DNA from: an uncultured Phycisphaerales bacterium
Lineage (GTDB): Bacteria > Planctomycetota > Phycisphaerae > Phycisphaerales > SM1A02
Length of the DNA stretch: 64,000 nt
Direction of reading: 5' to 3'
NCBI GenBank assembly: GCA_905480395.1
Contig: CAJQQE010000001.1
Coordinates: 35,984 to 99,983 of the forward strand
The notes beneath the pieces were generated by a model. That model was not told the origin of the DNA. It saw nothing but the letters and a program-made list of their open reading frames with translations, and did not search any database. The position numbers and the translations under genes were made by a program. How positions within the stretch are numbered: position 1 is the stretch's first letter; every line of letters starts with the position of its first letter. Positions 44,359-53,655 of this stretch are shown here, piece after piece.

Positions 44359-44814
44359 TCAGATTTCGCGGCGAATCGCGATGCGCCCGTCGGCATCAAT
44401 CAGGATCCCTGGATTCCAGGCAACCTCCCAAGCGAATCCGTCGGGATCAGCGAAGTAACCCCGGATGCCACCCCAAGGCGGCGCCGACGGATGGCGAAGG
44501 ATGGTCCCGCCGGAATCAGCGGCTCGTTGCAAGAGCGTGTGGACATCTGGCTCGGATGCCACGTTCTGAGACAGCGACATGTTGATCGTGTTCTCAGTCG
44601 AACCCGGCAAACGCTCGGCATCTGCCGCCAACGCGTCGCGGGGAAACAGGGCGAAAATCTGGCCGCCAACATCGAAGAAAGCGACGTGGGGATTGCTTCG
44701 AGGATGTTCGTGGAGCCCCATGGCCTTATAGAAGGCTCGGCTTCGTGGAAGATCGGTCACCCCCAAGGTGATGAACGAGACAGCGGGGCCGAGTCCGACG
44801 GATTCTGATTTCAT
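44359..44814 (-). CDS. VOC/glyoxalase-superfamily protein
   Basis: A 151-residue protein with the paired beta-alpha-beta-beta-beta modules of the vicinal-oxygen-chelate fold: VSFITLGVTDLPRSRAFYKAMGL, then FFDVGGQIFALFPRDAL, and a second half with TLLQRAADSGGTIL and GYFADPDGFAWEVAWNPG. The final DPDGFAWE supplies the usual metal-ligand Glu. Members include glyoxalase I, bleomycin-binding proteins and dioxygenases; no specific activity can be assigned. The gene is the last before a converging nuoB. Confidence 0.85.
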   Translation of the reverse strand: MKSESVGLGPAVSFITLGVTDLPRSRAFYKAMGLHEHPRSNPHVAFFDVGGQIFALFPRDALAADAERLPGSTENTINMSLSQNVASEPDVHTLLQRAADSGGTILRHPSAPPWGGIRGYFADPDGFAWEVAWNPGILIDADGRIAIRREI

Positions 44815-44875
44815 GACGGCATCGTGGCATCCTGGCCCGTCCTTGTCGACTGCGCCGCACCACGAGACGTGAGAT

Positions 44876-46099
44876 TCAGGAAAGTGACCCGACCCAGTCA
44901 GAGATCCGGCCGAGCCCAGCCCGGATCTGGTCTTCGTTGCAGGCGAAACTCAGCCGAATGTGATCACGAGCGATCTCCCCGAAATCTTCCCCCGGCACCA
45001 CCGCGACCTCTTTTTCCTCGAGGATTGCTTCCGCGAACGTCGCGGCGGAGTCAATCCGGCGGCCCGCCGGTGAGACCAAGCCGAAGCACGACGAAATGTC
45101 GGGAAAGGCGTAAAACGCCCCGCTGGGCGGGACGGTCTTGAATCGATCGATTTCACCGAGAAGTTCCGAGACCAGTCTGGCCCGTGCGACGAAGACCGAT
45201 CGCATCGCACCGCTGGTCTCCGACTGGTGCTCAACCGCCTTGGCTGCCGCCGGCATGAGGAACGTCGCAATGCCACTGGTCATCTGACTCTGGAGCCGAG
45301 TCATGGCCTTGGCGACTTCGCCGCCGTCCCCCGGGGCCACTGCCCAGCCAATGCGCCAACCGGTCATCGCCATTGACTTGCTGAGGCCGTTGAGGGTGAC
45401 CGTTCGTTCGGCAAGTTCCGGGATCGAGCCCGGACTAAATGCCACGGCATCCGTGGAGATCTCGGCGTAGACGAGGTCTTCGTAGATCTCATCGGAGATC
45501 AGCGTCGCCGTCGGATGTTCTGCAATGACCATCGCCAATGCCGTCAATTCGTCCCGCGAGTAGCAGACCCCGGTGGGGTTGCATGGGCTGTTGACGATCA
45601 CCGCGACGGTCCGATCAGTCATGGCCGCGCGAAGGGCGTCCGGATTGGTCTTAAATCCCTGTTTAATCGGCGCGGCGCACTCCACGACGATTCCTCCGGC
45701 CAGTTCGATCATCGGCCGATAGCTCAGCCACGCGGGCGTGATGATGACCACTTCATCGCCCGGATCGACCAGACACTGCATCACCTCGTAGGCCGCATGC
45801 TTGGCACCCACGGTGACCACCACGTGCTCGGCCTTGCAGTCAATCCTGTTGTGCTCCCGCATCCGCTTCGCGATCGCTTCGCGGAGATCCGTTGTACCCG
45901 GCGTCGGCGCGTACTTGGTGTGACCGGCGTGCAGTGAATCTACGGCAGCCTGCTTCACGAAGTCGGGGGTATCAAAATCAGGCTCGCCAGCCCCGAAACC
46001 GATGACGTCCCGGCCCTCGGCGCGAAGTGCTTTTGCTCTAGCGGTGACGGCAAGCGTCGCGGATCCTCGAAGGGAACGAACTCGGGCGGAGCGTTTCAT
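44876..46099 (-). CDS. Aspartate aminotransferase-like class I aminotransferase
   Basis: Fold-type I PLP enzyme of 407 residues. VIGFGAGEPDFDTPDFVKQAA lies near residue 33, NSPCNPTGVCYSRDEL near 175 and ISDEIYEDLVY near 205. The PLP-Lys lies in NGLSKSMAMTGWRIGW near 235, and the substrate carboxylate Arg in DHIRLSFA near 378. These patterns match the Ib subgroup of aspartate aminotransferases found in many bacteria. Lys/Arg patterns alone do not exclude other amino-acid substrates. The ATG at 46099 is preferred: TAGATT ends 8 nt upstream, so the in-frame TTG at 46117 would lie ahead of the transcript start. Confidence 0.9.
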   Translation of the reverse strand: MKRSARVRSLRGSATLAVTARAKALRAEGRDVIGFGAGEPDFDTPDFVKQAAVDSLHAGHTKYAPTPGTTDLREAIAKRMREHNRIDCKAEHVVVTVGAKHAAYEVMQCLVDPGDEVVIITPAWLSYRPMIELAGGIVVECAAPIKQGFKTNPDALRAAMTDRTVAVIVNSPCNPTGVCYSRDELTALAMVIAEHPTATLISDEIYEDLVYAEISTDAVAFSPGSIPELAERTVTLNGLSKSMAMTGWRIGWAVAPGDGGEVAKAMTRLQSQMTSGIATFLMPAAAKAVEHQSETSGAMRSVFVARARLVSELLGEIDRFKTVPPSGAFYAFPDISSCFGLVSPAGRRIDSAATFAEAILEEKEVAVVPGEDFGEIARDHIRLSFACNEDQIRAGLGRISDWVGSLS

Positions 46100-46107
46100 G
46101 GACTGGT

Positions 46108-46113
46108 AATCTA
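46108..46113 (-). promoter_or_regulatory. -10-like TAGATT, possible leaderless start
   Basis: On the minus strand TAGATT ends 8 nt before the ATG at 46099 of the aminotransferase. No Shine-Dalgarno is present in between. Confidence 0.4.
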
Positions 46114-46158
46114 CCAATCCTCAGATTTCAAAACCCCTCACCATCGGGAATCGACAAG

Positions 46159-46755
46159 ATGTCCATTCGAATCCTCGGCTTCGCCGGAAGCGCTCGTCGC
46201 GAATCACTGAATCGAAAGTTGGTCCACGTCGCGCTGCGGGGGGCCGAATCGGCCGAATCGGTCGAAGTGGAGATCGAGCACCTTGATCTCCGGGATCTGG
46301 CCATTCCGCTCTATGACGGCGATTCCGAGACCGTAGAGGGAATGCCCGACGGCGTCAGACACCTCCGCGAAGCCTTGAAATCGAGCGACGGCGTGATCAT
46401 CGCGAGTCCTGAGTACAACGGTTCGATGACCGCGGTGCTCAAGAATGCCATCGATTGGACCAGTCGGCCAGATCCTCGATTTCCTGATGACCCCCGTCTG
46501 GTCGCATGGCGAGGCAAGGTCGCGGGAATCGTCGCCACCAGCCCCGGCGGGCTGGGTGGAGTCCACGGGCTCAGTCATCTCCGGGACGTCTTGAACCACA
46601 TGGGCATGGTCGTGGTCACGCCGCAGGCCGCCATCCCCGCCGGCCATGAGGCCTTTCATGACAACGGGTCGATCCTCGATGCGAGCCAGCATGCGGAGGT
46701 CGAGTCGGTCGGCCGAGCCGTCGCAGAACGCGCTTCCTCGCCTGAAGGTGATTGA
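46159..46755 (+). CDS. NADPH-dependent FMN reductase-family flavoprotein
   Basis: A 198-residue flavodoxin-fold enzyme. GFAGSARRESLNRKL at residues 6-20 is the FMN phosphate loop. SPEYNGSMTAVLKNAIDW near 92-109 is the signature of the family that includes YieF/ChrR and azoreductases, and the ATSPGGLGGVHGL loop follows near 130. Such enzymes reduce quinones, chromate or azo dyes with NAD(P)H; the physiological substrate is unknown. The gene is divergent from the aminotransferase and 70 bp ahead of prfB. Confidence 0.88.
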   Translation: MSIRILGFAGSARRESLNRKLVHVALRGAESAESVEVEIEHLDLRDLAIPLYDGDSETVEGMPDGVRHLREALKSSDGVIIASPEYNGSMTAVLKNAIDWTSRPDPRFPDDPRLVAWRGKVAGIVATSPGGLGGVHGLSHLRDVLNHMGMVVVTPQAAIPAGHEAFHDNGSILDASQHAEVESVGRAVAERASSPEGD

Positions 46756-46812
46756 GGCCTTCGTGAAGACGCACCACTTTTCGCCTCGGAGCGCTGCCAA
46801 CACATCGGCGTG

Positions 46813-46818
46813 TTAGAG
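46813..46818 (+). promoter_or_regulatory. -10-like TAGAGT before prfB
   Basis: TAGAGT ends 7 nt before the prfB ATG at 46826, suggesting a leaderless or near-leaderless message. Match to TATAAT is 4 of 6. Confidence 0.3.
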
Positions 46819-46825
46819 TCTCCCC

Positions 46826-47945
46826 ATGCATTACGAAACCCATGCCTCGATCGTTGAGGAACTCGAGGCGCGGATCTTAACAATCCGTGACTCTCTTTGA
46901 CTACGACACCAAGGTGTCGAAGCGAGTGTCCCTTCAGGACGAGATGAACGTAGACGGATTCTGGGATCACCAGGAAGCCGCTCAAGCGCTCATCTCCCGC
47001 TACAAACTGATCAAAGCGCAAATCGATCCACTCGAAGCAGTGATCGCCAAGTTCGAAGACGCGAAGATTGGTCTCGAACTCGCCAAGGAGGAGAACGATC
47101 ACGAACTCCTCGAAGAAGCGGACGAGCAGCTCTTCCAGATCGAGCGAAAAATGGACAAGGTGGAACTCCAGTCCCTCCTTTCCGGCCCTCACGATCATCG
47201 GGACTGCTTCGTCGCGATTCAGGCCGGAGACGGTGGAAACGATGCCGACGACTTCGCCGGCATCGTCGACCGCATGTACCTCTACTTCTGGGAACAGCAG
47301 GGCTGGAAGGTCGAAGAGCTCAGCCGGACCCACGGCACCGAAGTCGGCATCAACGAGGTTTCTTACCACCTCAAGGGGCCGTACTCGTTTGGCAACATGA
47401 ACTGCGAGCGCGGCACCCATCGGATGGCCCGGGTGAGCCCGTTCAACGCGCAAGGAAAACGCCAGACCAGTTTCGTGACCGTCGACGTCACGCCCGAAAT
47501 CGAAGAGACCGACTTGGTGATTCCGGACAACGATCTGGAAATCAACAACTTCGCCCGCTCCAGTGGACCAGGCGGCCAGAACGTGAACAAAGTGGCCAGT
47601 GCGGTCCGCATCGTCCATAAGCCAACGGGGATCATGGTCGTCGCCAGTACCTTCCGTGATCAGCCTCAGAATAAGCGTCAGGCGATGAAGGTCCTGATGG
47701 CGAAACTGGAGCAGATTGAGGAAGAAAAGCGGCAGGCCGAGCTCGACGCCGCGACCGGCGGCAAGGTCGATCGCGGCTGGGGAACGCAGATTCGTTCCTA
47801 CGTGCTCTACGACAATCGAGTGAAAGACCATCGAACGGGCCACGAAGCGGGGAATCCGCAAACCGTGCTCGACGGTGCGCTTCAACCATTCATCGATGCC
47901 GAACTCCTCCGCCGGCGAGCGACTCGTGAGAACACTGAAGCCTGA
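46826..47945 (+). CDS. prfB: Peptide chain release factor 2, made by +1 programmed frameshift
   Basis: RF2 ends translation at UGA and UAA. Frame zero starts at the ATG 46826 and runs 24 codons to an in-frame TGA at 46898-46900. The +1 frame continues from GAC at 46899 to 47945, so the product is join(46826..46897,46899..47945), about 372 residues. The junction reads ...TIRDSL-DYDTKVS, matching E. coli RF2 (...RGYL-DYDAKKE). The stop-codon-reading motif SPF lies in ARVSPFNAQGKR, the RF2 type rather than the PxT of RF1, and the catalytic GGQ is in SGPGGQNVNK. The frameshift makes RF2 regulate its own synthesis. The orphan ABC ATPase starts inside the end of this gene. Confidence 0.97.
46895..46901 (+). 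promoter_or_regulatory. Programmed +1 frameshift site CTTTGAC
   Basis: CTT TGA C is the conserved prfB shift site: slippage of the peptidyl-tRNA-Leu from CUU to UUU skips one base when RF2 is scarce. The bases before it do not contain the AGGGGG internal Shine-Dalgarno that stimulates the E. coli site. Confidence 0.95.
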
Positions 47946-48609
47946 CGAGACCAAACTCGTAACGGCGGCACTCTCCCTCCGAGGTGTCCAACGCCGGTTC
48001 CGATCAGGTCGGGGCGTCGGCCCGATCGACCTGTCACTCACCACCGGCGAACGTCTCACCTTGCTCGGTGAATCCGGCTCCGGAAAGAGCACCCTGCTCT
48101 CGATCATCGCCGGCCTTGAACCCGCCGATCGCGGAGTCATCGAGATCAACGGAACTCGCGTCGACCGTGTGCCGCCCGGCCGACGCGACGTGGCGCTGGT
48201 CGCGCAAGATCTCCCGCTCTATGACCACCTCGAGGTCCAAGCCAACGTCGAATTGGCCGTCTCCGGGCTATCGATCGATCGAGCCGAACGAGCGCATCGA
48301 GTGGCCGCGGCCATCGATGCCGCCGATGCCACCGATTTTGTGAAACGCCACGCCAGCACCCTCTCCGGCGGCGAGCGGGCGCGGGTCTGCTTGGCCCGAA
48401 TTCTGGCTCGCCGCCCTTCGATCGCGTTGTTGGACGAACCGTTCTCCGGACTTGATCGCGGCCGCCGAGCGTCAATCCGGGATCTGGTCCTCTCCACCCT
48501 CGCCGAGGCCAACACCACGGTCCTCCTGGTGACCCATGACGAGACAGATATTCAACCCGACGGCCGAACCTTGAAAATCGACCCCGAAGGATGTCTCGTC
48601 CCGATTTGA
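47896..48609 (+). CDS. ABC transporter ATP-binding protein (orphan)
   Basis: About 237 residues. Walker A is GESGSGKST near 58, Q-loop VAQDLPLYDHL near 101, signature LSGGERARVCLARIL near 154, Walker B SIALLDEPFSGLD near 176 and the H-loop THDE near 210. The DVALVAQDLPLYDHLEVQANV pattern resembles importer ATPases of the MalK/PotA type, but the C-terminal regulatory domain of those is absent. No permease or binding-protein gene is next to it. The start is uncertain: the ATG at 47896 and the GTG at 47926 both overlap the end of prfB, and neither has a clear Shine-Dalgarno. Confidence 0.82.
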   Translation: MPNSSAGERLVRTLKPDETKLVTAALSLRGVQRRFRSGRGVGPIDLSLTTGERLTLLGESGSGKSTLLSIIAGLEPADRGVIEINGTRVDRVPPGRRDVALVAQDLPLYDHLEVQANVELAVSGLSIDRAERAHRVAAAIDAADATDFVKRHASTLSGGERARVCLARILARRPSIALLDEPFSGLDRGRRASIRDLVLSTLAEANTTVLLVTHDETDIQPDGRTLKIDPEGCLVPI

Positions 48610-48737
48610 TCTTCGCGGCGATGCCATCGCCATCAGGCTGAATCCCCCCGGAATAACCCGGGCGGTTCGAAAACGGGGGATGATGTCCTCGTCGTTCCGA
48701 AGCCCTCCCCCCGTTCGCTTCTATCGAGATCCCCGAC

Positions 48738-50897
48738 ATGCCCGGTCCTCAGCACCTTCGTCACGAGACAACCCCTCGCCTGCTCGACGCTCGACCAACC
48801 CTCGACCTCGGACCCGCGATCTGCGCCGACGACGACGCGTCGCGTTCGCATGAGTGGTTGCTCACTAACGGCCGGGGAGGCTACGCCTGCGGTTCGATCG
48901 CCGGCGTCTTAGACCGGCGATACCACGCGGTGCTGGCCGCCGCCGTCGACCCGCCGGATACCCGGACAGTCTTGGTGGCCAAACTGGACGAGCGACTCCC
49001 CGACTTCTGGACGCCCGATCGATCCGATCGCACCGACCGAGATCCTGAAGATGATCCGACGTCGGACGATCTCACGCTAACCAGCGATGTCTGGAAGGAC
49101 GATCAGATCTCCGGCTTCGGGCATCGACATCTCATTCGCTGCCGCCTCTTCGAAGGCGCCGTCGAACATCAGTGGCTCTGCGGTCGAACCCGCATCTCCC
49201 GCCGATTGGTCATGCCGCATGGACACGACGCGGTGATCGCGGAGTACCGGGTCGAAGCGACCGATCGACCGGTCACGCTTGCGGTCAAAGCGATCGGCGG
49301 CAATCGACTCGCCGATTTTCTCGCCCCCGGCGCAACGTGGTCAGCCGAGACCCTCACCACGTCGGACACCGAACTTGAATTGAGACTCCCCGCCAATTCG
49401 CAGGGTGGAACCGAGATTGACCTGTCGATTCGAGTGACCGGTGGCGTGGTGAGTGCGGGTGGCACGTGGTACCGCGGCTACCACCTGGATACCGAGACCC
49501 GTCGCGGATACGACGATGTGGACGATCATCTTCTGCTCGCGGAAGTGGTGACCAAACTCGAAGTTGGCGACGTACTTCGAATCGAGATGGCCGCGGGCGA
49601 ATCCTCCGCGATTGATTTTCGGGGACGGGATCCGTTCGCGGAAGAAGCCGGACGCCAAAAAACGATCATTGAGCAGGCCGAAACGTCACTCGCCCATGAA
49701 GCGGCGCCCCCGCTGTTCGCCACCCTTGCCTCTGCGGCCGATCGATTCATCGTCGAGCGACCGCTCACCGACGGAACCGGCGCGTCGATCATCGCGGGGT
49801 ATCCTTGGTTCGCGGACTGGGGCCGAGACACCATGATCTCGATTCCCGGAATCTGCCTTGCCACCGGGCGAGCGGACCTGGCCCGGGAAATTCTCCATAC
49901 GTTTGCGCAATTCGTCGACGGCGGCATGATTCCGAATCGCTTCCCCGGCCACGGAAGACCGCCGGAATACAACACCGCCGACGCCGCCCTCTTATTCGTG
50001 GAAACGGTCGGACGAACTTGGGCGGCCAGCCGGCGCGAAGAGCAGCCGACCGCTGATGAGTTCCTCCGAGACGTTCTGCCCACCGTTGATGCGATCCTCG
50101 AGGCCTACCGCGCTGGAACGAGACACGGAATCAAGATCGATCCTGCGGACGGACTGCTTGATCAGGGAGCCGATGGACTCCAACTGACCTGGATGGACGC
50201 CCGGATCGGCGACGAAGTCGTGACCCCCCGCCGTGGGAAGACCGTCGAACTCAATGCTTTGCTCCATTCGTCGTTCCGATGGCGGGCGAAATTCGCCGGC
50301 CTCTTCGACGAAGATGCCGCCCCCTTCAACGCGTCCGCGGATCAGATCGGTGCGTCTTTCGAACGGTTCTGGCTCGATGATCATGGGTACTTGGCGGACG
50401 TGATCGACGGCCCGCACGGACTCGATGGATCACTCCGACCAAATCAACTCTTCGCGACCGGCTGTGCGCATCCACCGGTGACCGGCGATCGTGCGGCGCA
50501 GGTGCTGGCAACCTGTGATACCGCGCTGCGAATCCCCGTGGGGCTGCGGACCCTTGATCCTGCCGATACCAGATATCAGGGGCGCTATGCCGGAGATCAA
50601 GCCAAACGCGATGCCGCGTACCACATGGGAACGAGTTGGCCATGGCTGCTTGGACCGTTCGTGCGAACGCATCTCCGAGTGCATCAAGATCCGAATGCGA
50701 TCCGAACCATCCTCTCTGCATTCGTGGAGGAATCCTCTCGACGCGTACTCGGTGGTCTTGGCGAAGTTCATGACGGCAACGAGCCTCATGCCGCCGGCGG
50801 CTGCCTCAGCCAAGCCTGGAGCGTGGGTGAAATCCTCGCCGGTCTTCGTCTCATCCTTGAACACGAACGCGGCGGCGCTTCCATCGCCTTCGCGTAA
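48738..50897 (+). CDS. Glycogen debranching enzyme-like (amylo-alpha-1,6-glucosidase, GH133-like)
   Basis: A 719-residue enzyme. The N-terminal domain (about 35-290) opens EWLLTNGRGGYACGSIAGVLDRRYHAVLAAAV, the typical start of archaeal/bacterial type debranching enzymes. The C-terminal (alpha/alpha)6 catalytic domain has AGYPWFADWGRDTMISIPGICLATGR near 350-375, MIPNRFPGHGRPPEYNTADA near 396, LDQGADGLQLTWMDARIGDEVVTPRRGKTVELNALL near 475-510 and HMGTSWPWLLGPF near 630. Asp/Glu in the WGRDT and TWMDA segments are likely catalytic. It cleaves alpha-1,6 branches of glycogen-like glucan (family knowledge). No signal peptide is seen. The next glucosidase gene begins 27 bp downstream. Confidence 0.92.
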   Translation: MPGPQHLRHETTPRLLDARPTLDLGPAICADDDASRSHEWLLTNGRGGYACGSIAGVLDRRYHAVLAAAVDPPDTRTVLVAKLDERLPDFWTPDRSDRTDRDPEDDPTSDDLTLTSDVWKDDQISGFGHRHLIRCRLFEGAVEHQWLCGRTRISRRLVMPHGHDAVIAEYRVEATDRPVTLAVKAIGGNRLADFLAPGATWSAETLTTSDTELELRLPANSQGGTEIDLSIRVTGGVVSAGGTWYRGYHLDTETRRGYDDVDDHLLLAEVVTKLEVGDVLRIEMAAGESSAIDFRGRDPFAEEAGRQKTIIEQAETSLAHEAAPPLFATLASAADRFIVERPLTDGTGASIIAGYPWFADWGRDTMISIPGICLATGRADLAREILHTFAQFVDGGMIPNRFPGHGRPPEYNTADAALLFVETVGRTWAASRREEQPTADEFLRDVLPTVDAILEAYRAGTRHGIKIDPADGLLDQGADGLQLTWMDARIGDEVVTPRRGKTVELNALLHSSFRWRAKFAGLFDEDAAPFNASADQIGASFERFWLDDHGYLADVIDGPHGLDGSLRPNQLFATGCAHPPVTGDRAAQVLATCDTALRIPVGLRTLDPADTRYQGRYAGDQAKRDAAYHMGTSWPWLLGPFVRTHLRVHQDPNAIRTILSAFVEESSRRVLGGLGEVHDGNEPHAAGGCLSQAWSVGEILAGLRLILEHERGGASIAFA

Positions 50898-50924
50898 TCT
50901 CCGTCACGAGTAATCTCCACTCCC

Positions 50925-53615
50925 ATGACCGCCTCTTCTACTGAATCTCATCACCCTCTGGATCCCGAACGTCGCCGCCTCGCAGAAGCTGCAGACCTGC
51001 AGTCCGCCTGGCGAGAGTGGGGTCCGTGGCTGAGCGAACGACAATGGGGAACGGTTCGGGAGGACTACTCTCCCGATGGCGATGCGTGGGATTCGTTTTC
51101 CCATGACGCCTCCCGCAGTCGAGCCTATCGCTGGGGCGAGGATGGAATCGCCGGGTTCTGCGATCGCACCCAACGAGTCTGCCTCGGACTCGCACTCTGG
51201 AACGGCCACGATCCGATTCTCAAGGAACGACTGTTCGGGCTGACCAACTCGCAGGGCAATCATGGCGAAGACGTGAAGGAGCAGTATTTCTTTCTCGATG
51301 CTGCCCCCACCGGTTCGTACCTGCGGATGCTCTACCGATATCCCCACGCCGCCTTCCCCTACGAAGATCTGGTCGAGACCAACGCCGCGCGAACTGGCGA
51401 TCAACGCGAGTACGAGATTCTCGATACTGGCGTCTTCGACGACCAGCGTTACTTCGACGTGTTCGTCGAGTACGCGAAATCATCCTCAGAGCAGATTCTG
51501 ATGCGGATCGAAGTGATCAATCGCGGCCCCGAAACCGCGACCATCCACGTCATCCCGCAGATCTGGTTCCGAAACACCTGGTCTTGGGGTGAAGACACCG
51601 AGAAACCCAACCTGCGGCTCGATGAACGCGGTGACGGCGCGGTCCTCGTTGAACATCCGGAGGTTGGCCAATTCCGCTTCGGGAGCGATGCCTCACCAAT
51701 CACGCATTTCTGCGAGAACGAAACCAACTTCCCCCGGGTCTTCAATTCGAAATCCACGTGCAAGTACCCGAAGGATGCCATCAACGATGCCATCGTCGAA
51801 GGCCTGCAAGATGCCACCAATCCCGAAGGCCGTGGCACGAAGGCTGGACTCCAGCACACGCTGAATCTCGGCCCGGGCGAATCATCCGTGATCCGCCTCC
51901 GGCTCGACCCCACCGACGCCGGTGATGATGCCACCAAGTTCGACGAGATGGTGAGTCAACGCCAAGACGAGTGCCATCAGTTCTACGCGCCGCACGAAGA
52001 AAAATGTGAATCCGCCGAGGCCGCGAAGGTGCTCCGGCAGGCCTACGCGGGCATGATCTGGGGTTGCCAGTTTTACAACTACAACGTCTCTCAATGGCTC
52101 GACGGTGATCCCGATCAACCGGCGCCACCACGGGGTCACAAGGCTGGTCGCAATCACGAGTGGCGGAACATCGCCAATCACGACATTCTCTCGATGCCCG
52201 ATGCGTGGGAGTATCCGTGGTACGCGACCTGGGACAGCGCGTTCCAAGCGGTGACCTTCGCCTCCATCGATCCAGTGTTTGCGAAGAACCAGATTCTGCT
52301 CTTCGTCGACGATCGCTACATGCACCCCAACGGCGAACTCCCCGCCTACGAATGGGCCTTTGGAGACGTCAACCCACCGGTGCATGCGTGGGCGGCCTGG
52401 CGAGTCTTTCAGATCGAACGGCATGCGACGGGCGGCGACGGCGATCTCGACTTTCTCAAGCGGGTATTCCACCGGCTCCTATTGAACTTTGCGTGGTGGG
52501 TGAATCGAAAAGACGCCGACGGGCACAACATCTTCGACGGAGGCTTCCTCGGTCTCGACAACATCGGCGCCTTCGATCGAAGTGCCCCCCTCCCCGACGG
52601 ATGGAAACTCCAGCAAGCCGATGCGACCAGTTGGGTGGCGGCTTTCGCCTTGAAGATGATGCGAATCGCCCTCGAGCTCTCGCTTCACGATCCGGTGTAT
52701 CAGGATCTCGCTGGCAAGTTCTTCCTCCACTTCCTGGAGATCGCCAGCGCCATGACGTCGGTGGCAAATTCTAGAATCGGCCTCTGGGATGAACAGTCGG
52801 AGTTTTACTTCGACACCCTGGTCGATCCAAAGGGCGACATCCATCCGTTGCGAATCTTCTCACTGGTCGGGCTCATCCCCCTGCTGGCCGTCGAGACCAT
52901 CGAGCCGGAATTACTCAACCAACTCCCGGAATTCAAGGAGACCGTTGAGCGCACGCTTTCGGAAAAGCCGGAGATGGCGAAGCTGGTCAGCCGCTGGTCT
53001 GAGCCCGGACGCGGTGAACGCCGCCTGCTCTCTCTGCTCCGCGGACACCGGATGAAGTGCCTCTTCAAGGTCGCCTTTGATGAGGACCGAATGCTCTCGC
53101 CCAACGGCATCCGTTCGGTCAGCCGAGAACACCTCGAACACCCATTTCAGCTGGATCTCGCCGGACGAAAACTTCAGGTCGATTACGAACCTGCGGAGAG
53201 TCACACCGGCCTCTTCGGCGGCAACTCAAACTGGCGTGGACCGGTCTGGTTTCCGCTCAACGTCCTGCTGATTGAATCGATGTTGAAGTTCCATCACTAC
53301 TACGGGGAGGACTTCCGCATCGAGGTGCCCACGGGAAGTGGGAACATGATCAACATCCTGCAGAGCGCCAATCTCCTTCGGCACCGGCTCAACGCTCTCT
53401 TCCTTCCCGATGCCGACGGAAAGCGACCCATCTTTGGCGACGACGCTCGACTGAACACCCCGGAATGGAACGACCTTCTTCCGTTCAACGAGTTCTTCTG
53501 TGGCGACACCGGACGGGGCTGCGGCGCGATGCATCAGACCGGCTGGACCGGCCTCGTGGCGAAGCTACTCGATCCGGAGAGCATCCTCGAAGCCAAGGCC
53601 GATCTTCTCGAGTGA
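50925..53615 (+). CDS. GH63-like glucosidase (MGH1-type (alpha/alpha)6 hydrolase)
   Basis: An 896-residue soluble protein. The N-terminal beta-sandwich (about 20-400) includes WREWGPWLSERQWGTVREDYSPDGDAWDSF and GNHGEDVKEQYFFLDA. The catalytic barrel (about 400-890) shows NIANHDILSMPDAWEYPWYATWDSAFQAVTFA near 413-445, PAYEWAFGDVNPPVHAWA near 477, GGFLGLDNIGAFDRS near 541 and a C-terminal HQTGWTGLVAKLL. This arrangement matches bacterial GH63-type glucosidases related to mannosyl-oligosaccharide glucosidase and mannosylglycerate hydrolases. The preferred sugar (glucosylglycerate, mannosylglycerate or glucan) is not clear. TAATCT ends 8 nt before the ATG. It is probably in one operon with the debranching enzyme. 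Confidence 0.88.
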   Translation: MTASSTESHHPLDPERRRLAEAADLQSAWREWGPWLSERQWGTVREDYSPDGDAWDSFSHDASRSRAYRWGEDGIAGFCDRTQRVCLGLALWNGHDPILKERLFGLTNSQGNHGEDVKEQYFFLDAAPTGSYLRMLYRYPHAAFPYEDLVETNAARTGDQREYEILDTGVFDDQRYFDVFVEYAKSSSEQILMRIEVINRGPETATIHVIPQIWFRNTWSWGEDTEKPNLRLDERGDGAVLVEHPEVGQFRFGSDASPITHFCENETNFPRVFNSKSTCKYPKDAINDAIVEGLQDATNPEGRGTKAGLQHTLNLGPGESSVIRLRLDPTDAGDDATKFDEMVSQRQDECHQFYAPHEEKCESAEAAKVLRQAYAGMIWGCQFYNYNVSQWLDGDPDQPAPPRGHKAGRNHEWRNIANHDILSMPDAWEYPWYATWDSAFQAVTFASIDPVFAKNQILLFVDDRYMHPNGELPAYEWAFGDVNPPVHAWAAWRVFQIERHATGGDGDLDFLKRVFHRLLLNFAWWVNRKDADGHNIFDGGFLGLDNIGAFDRSAPLPDGWKLQQADATSWVAAFALKMMRIALELSLHDPVYQDLAGKFFLHFLEIASAMTSVANSRIGLWDEQSEFYFDTLVDPKGDIHPLRIFSLVGLIPLLAVETIEPELLNQLPEFKETVERTLSEKPEMAKLVSRWSEPGRGERRLLSLLRGHRMKCLFKVAFDEDRMLSPNGIRSVSREHLEHPFQLDLAGRKLQVDYEPAESHTGLFGGNSNWRGPVWFPLNVLLIESMLKFHHYYGEDFRIEVPTGSGNMINILQSANLLRHRLNALFLPDADGKRPIFGDDARLNTPEWNDLLPFNEFFCGDTGRGCGAMHQTGWTGLVAKLLDPESILEAKADLLE

Positions 53616-53655
53616 GCAGATCAACCGCCCGGAGTTCTCGGAGTTCACGACGATC

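Noticed and set aside
46117..46117. TTG start for the aminotransferase
   Set aside because: The codon lies upstream of the likely -10 hexamer and adds only six unconserved residues.
46656..48149. 497-codon minus-strand open frame
   Set aside because: Antisense to prfB and the ABC ATPase, both of which have strong motifs.
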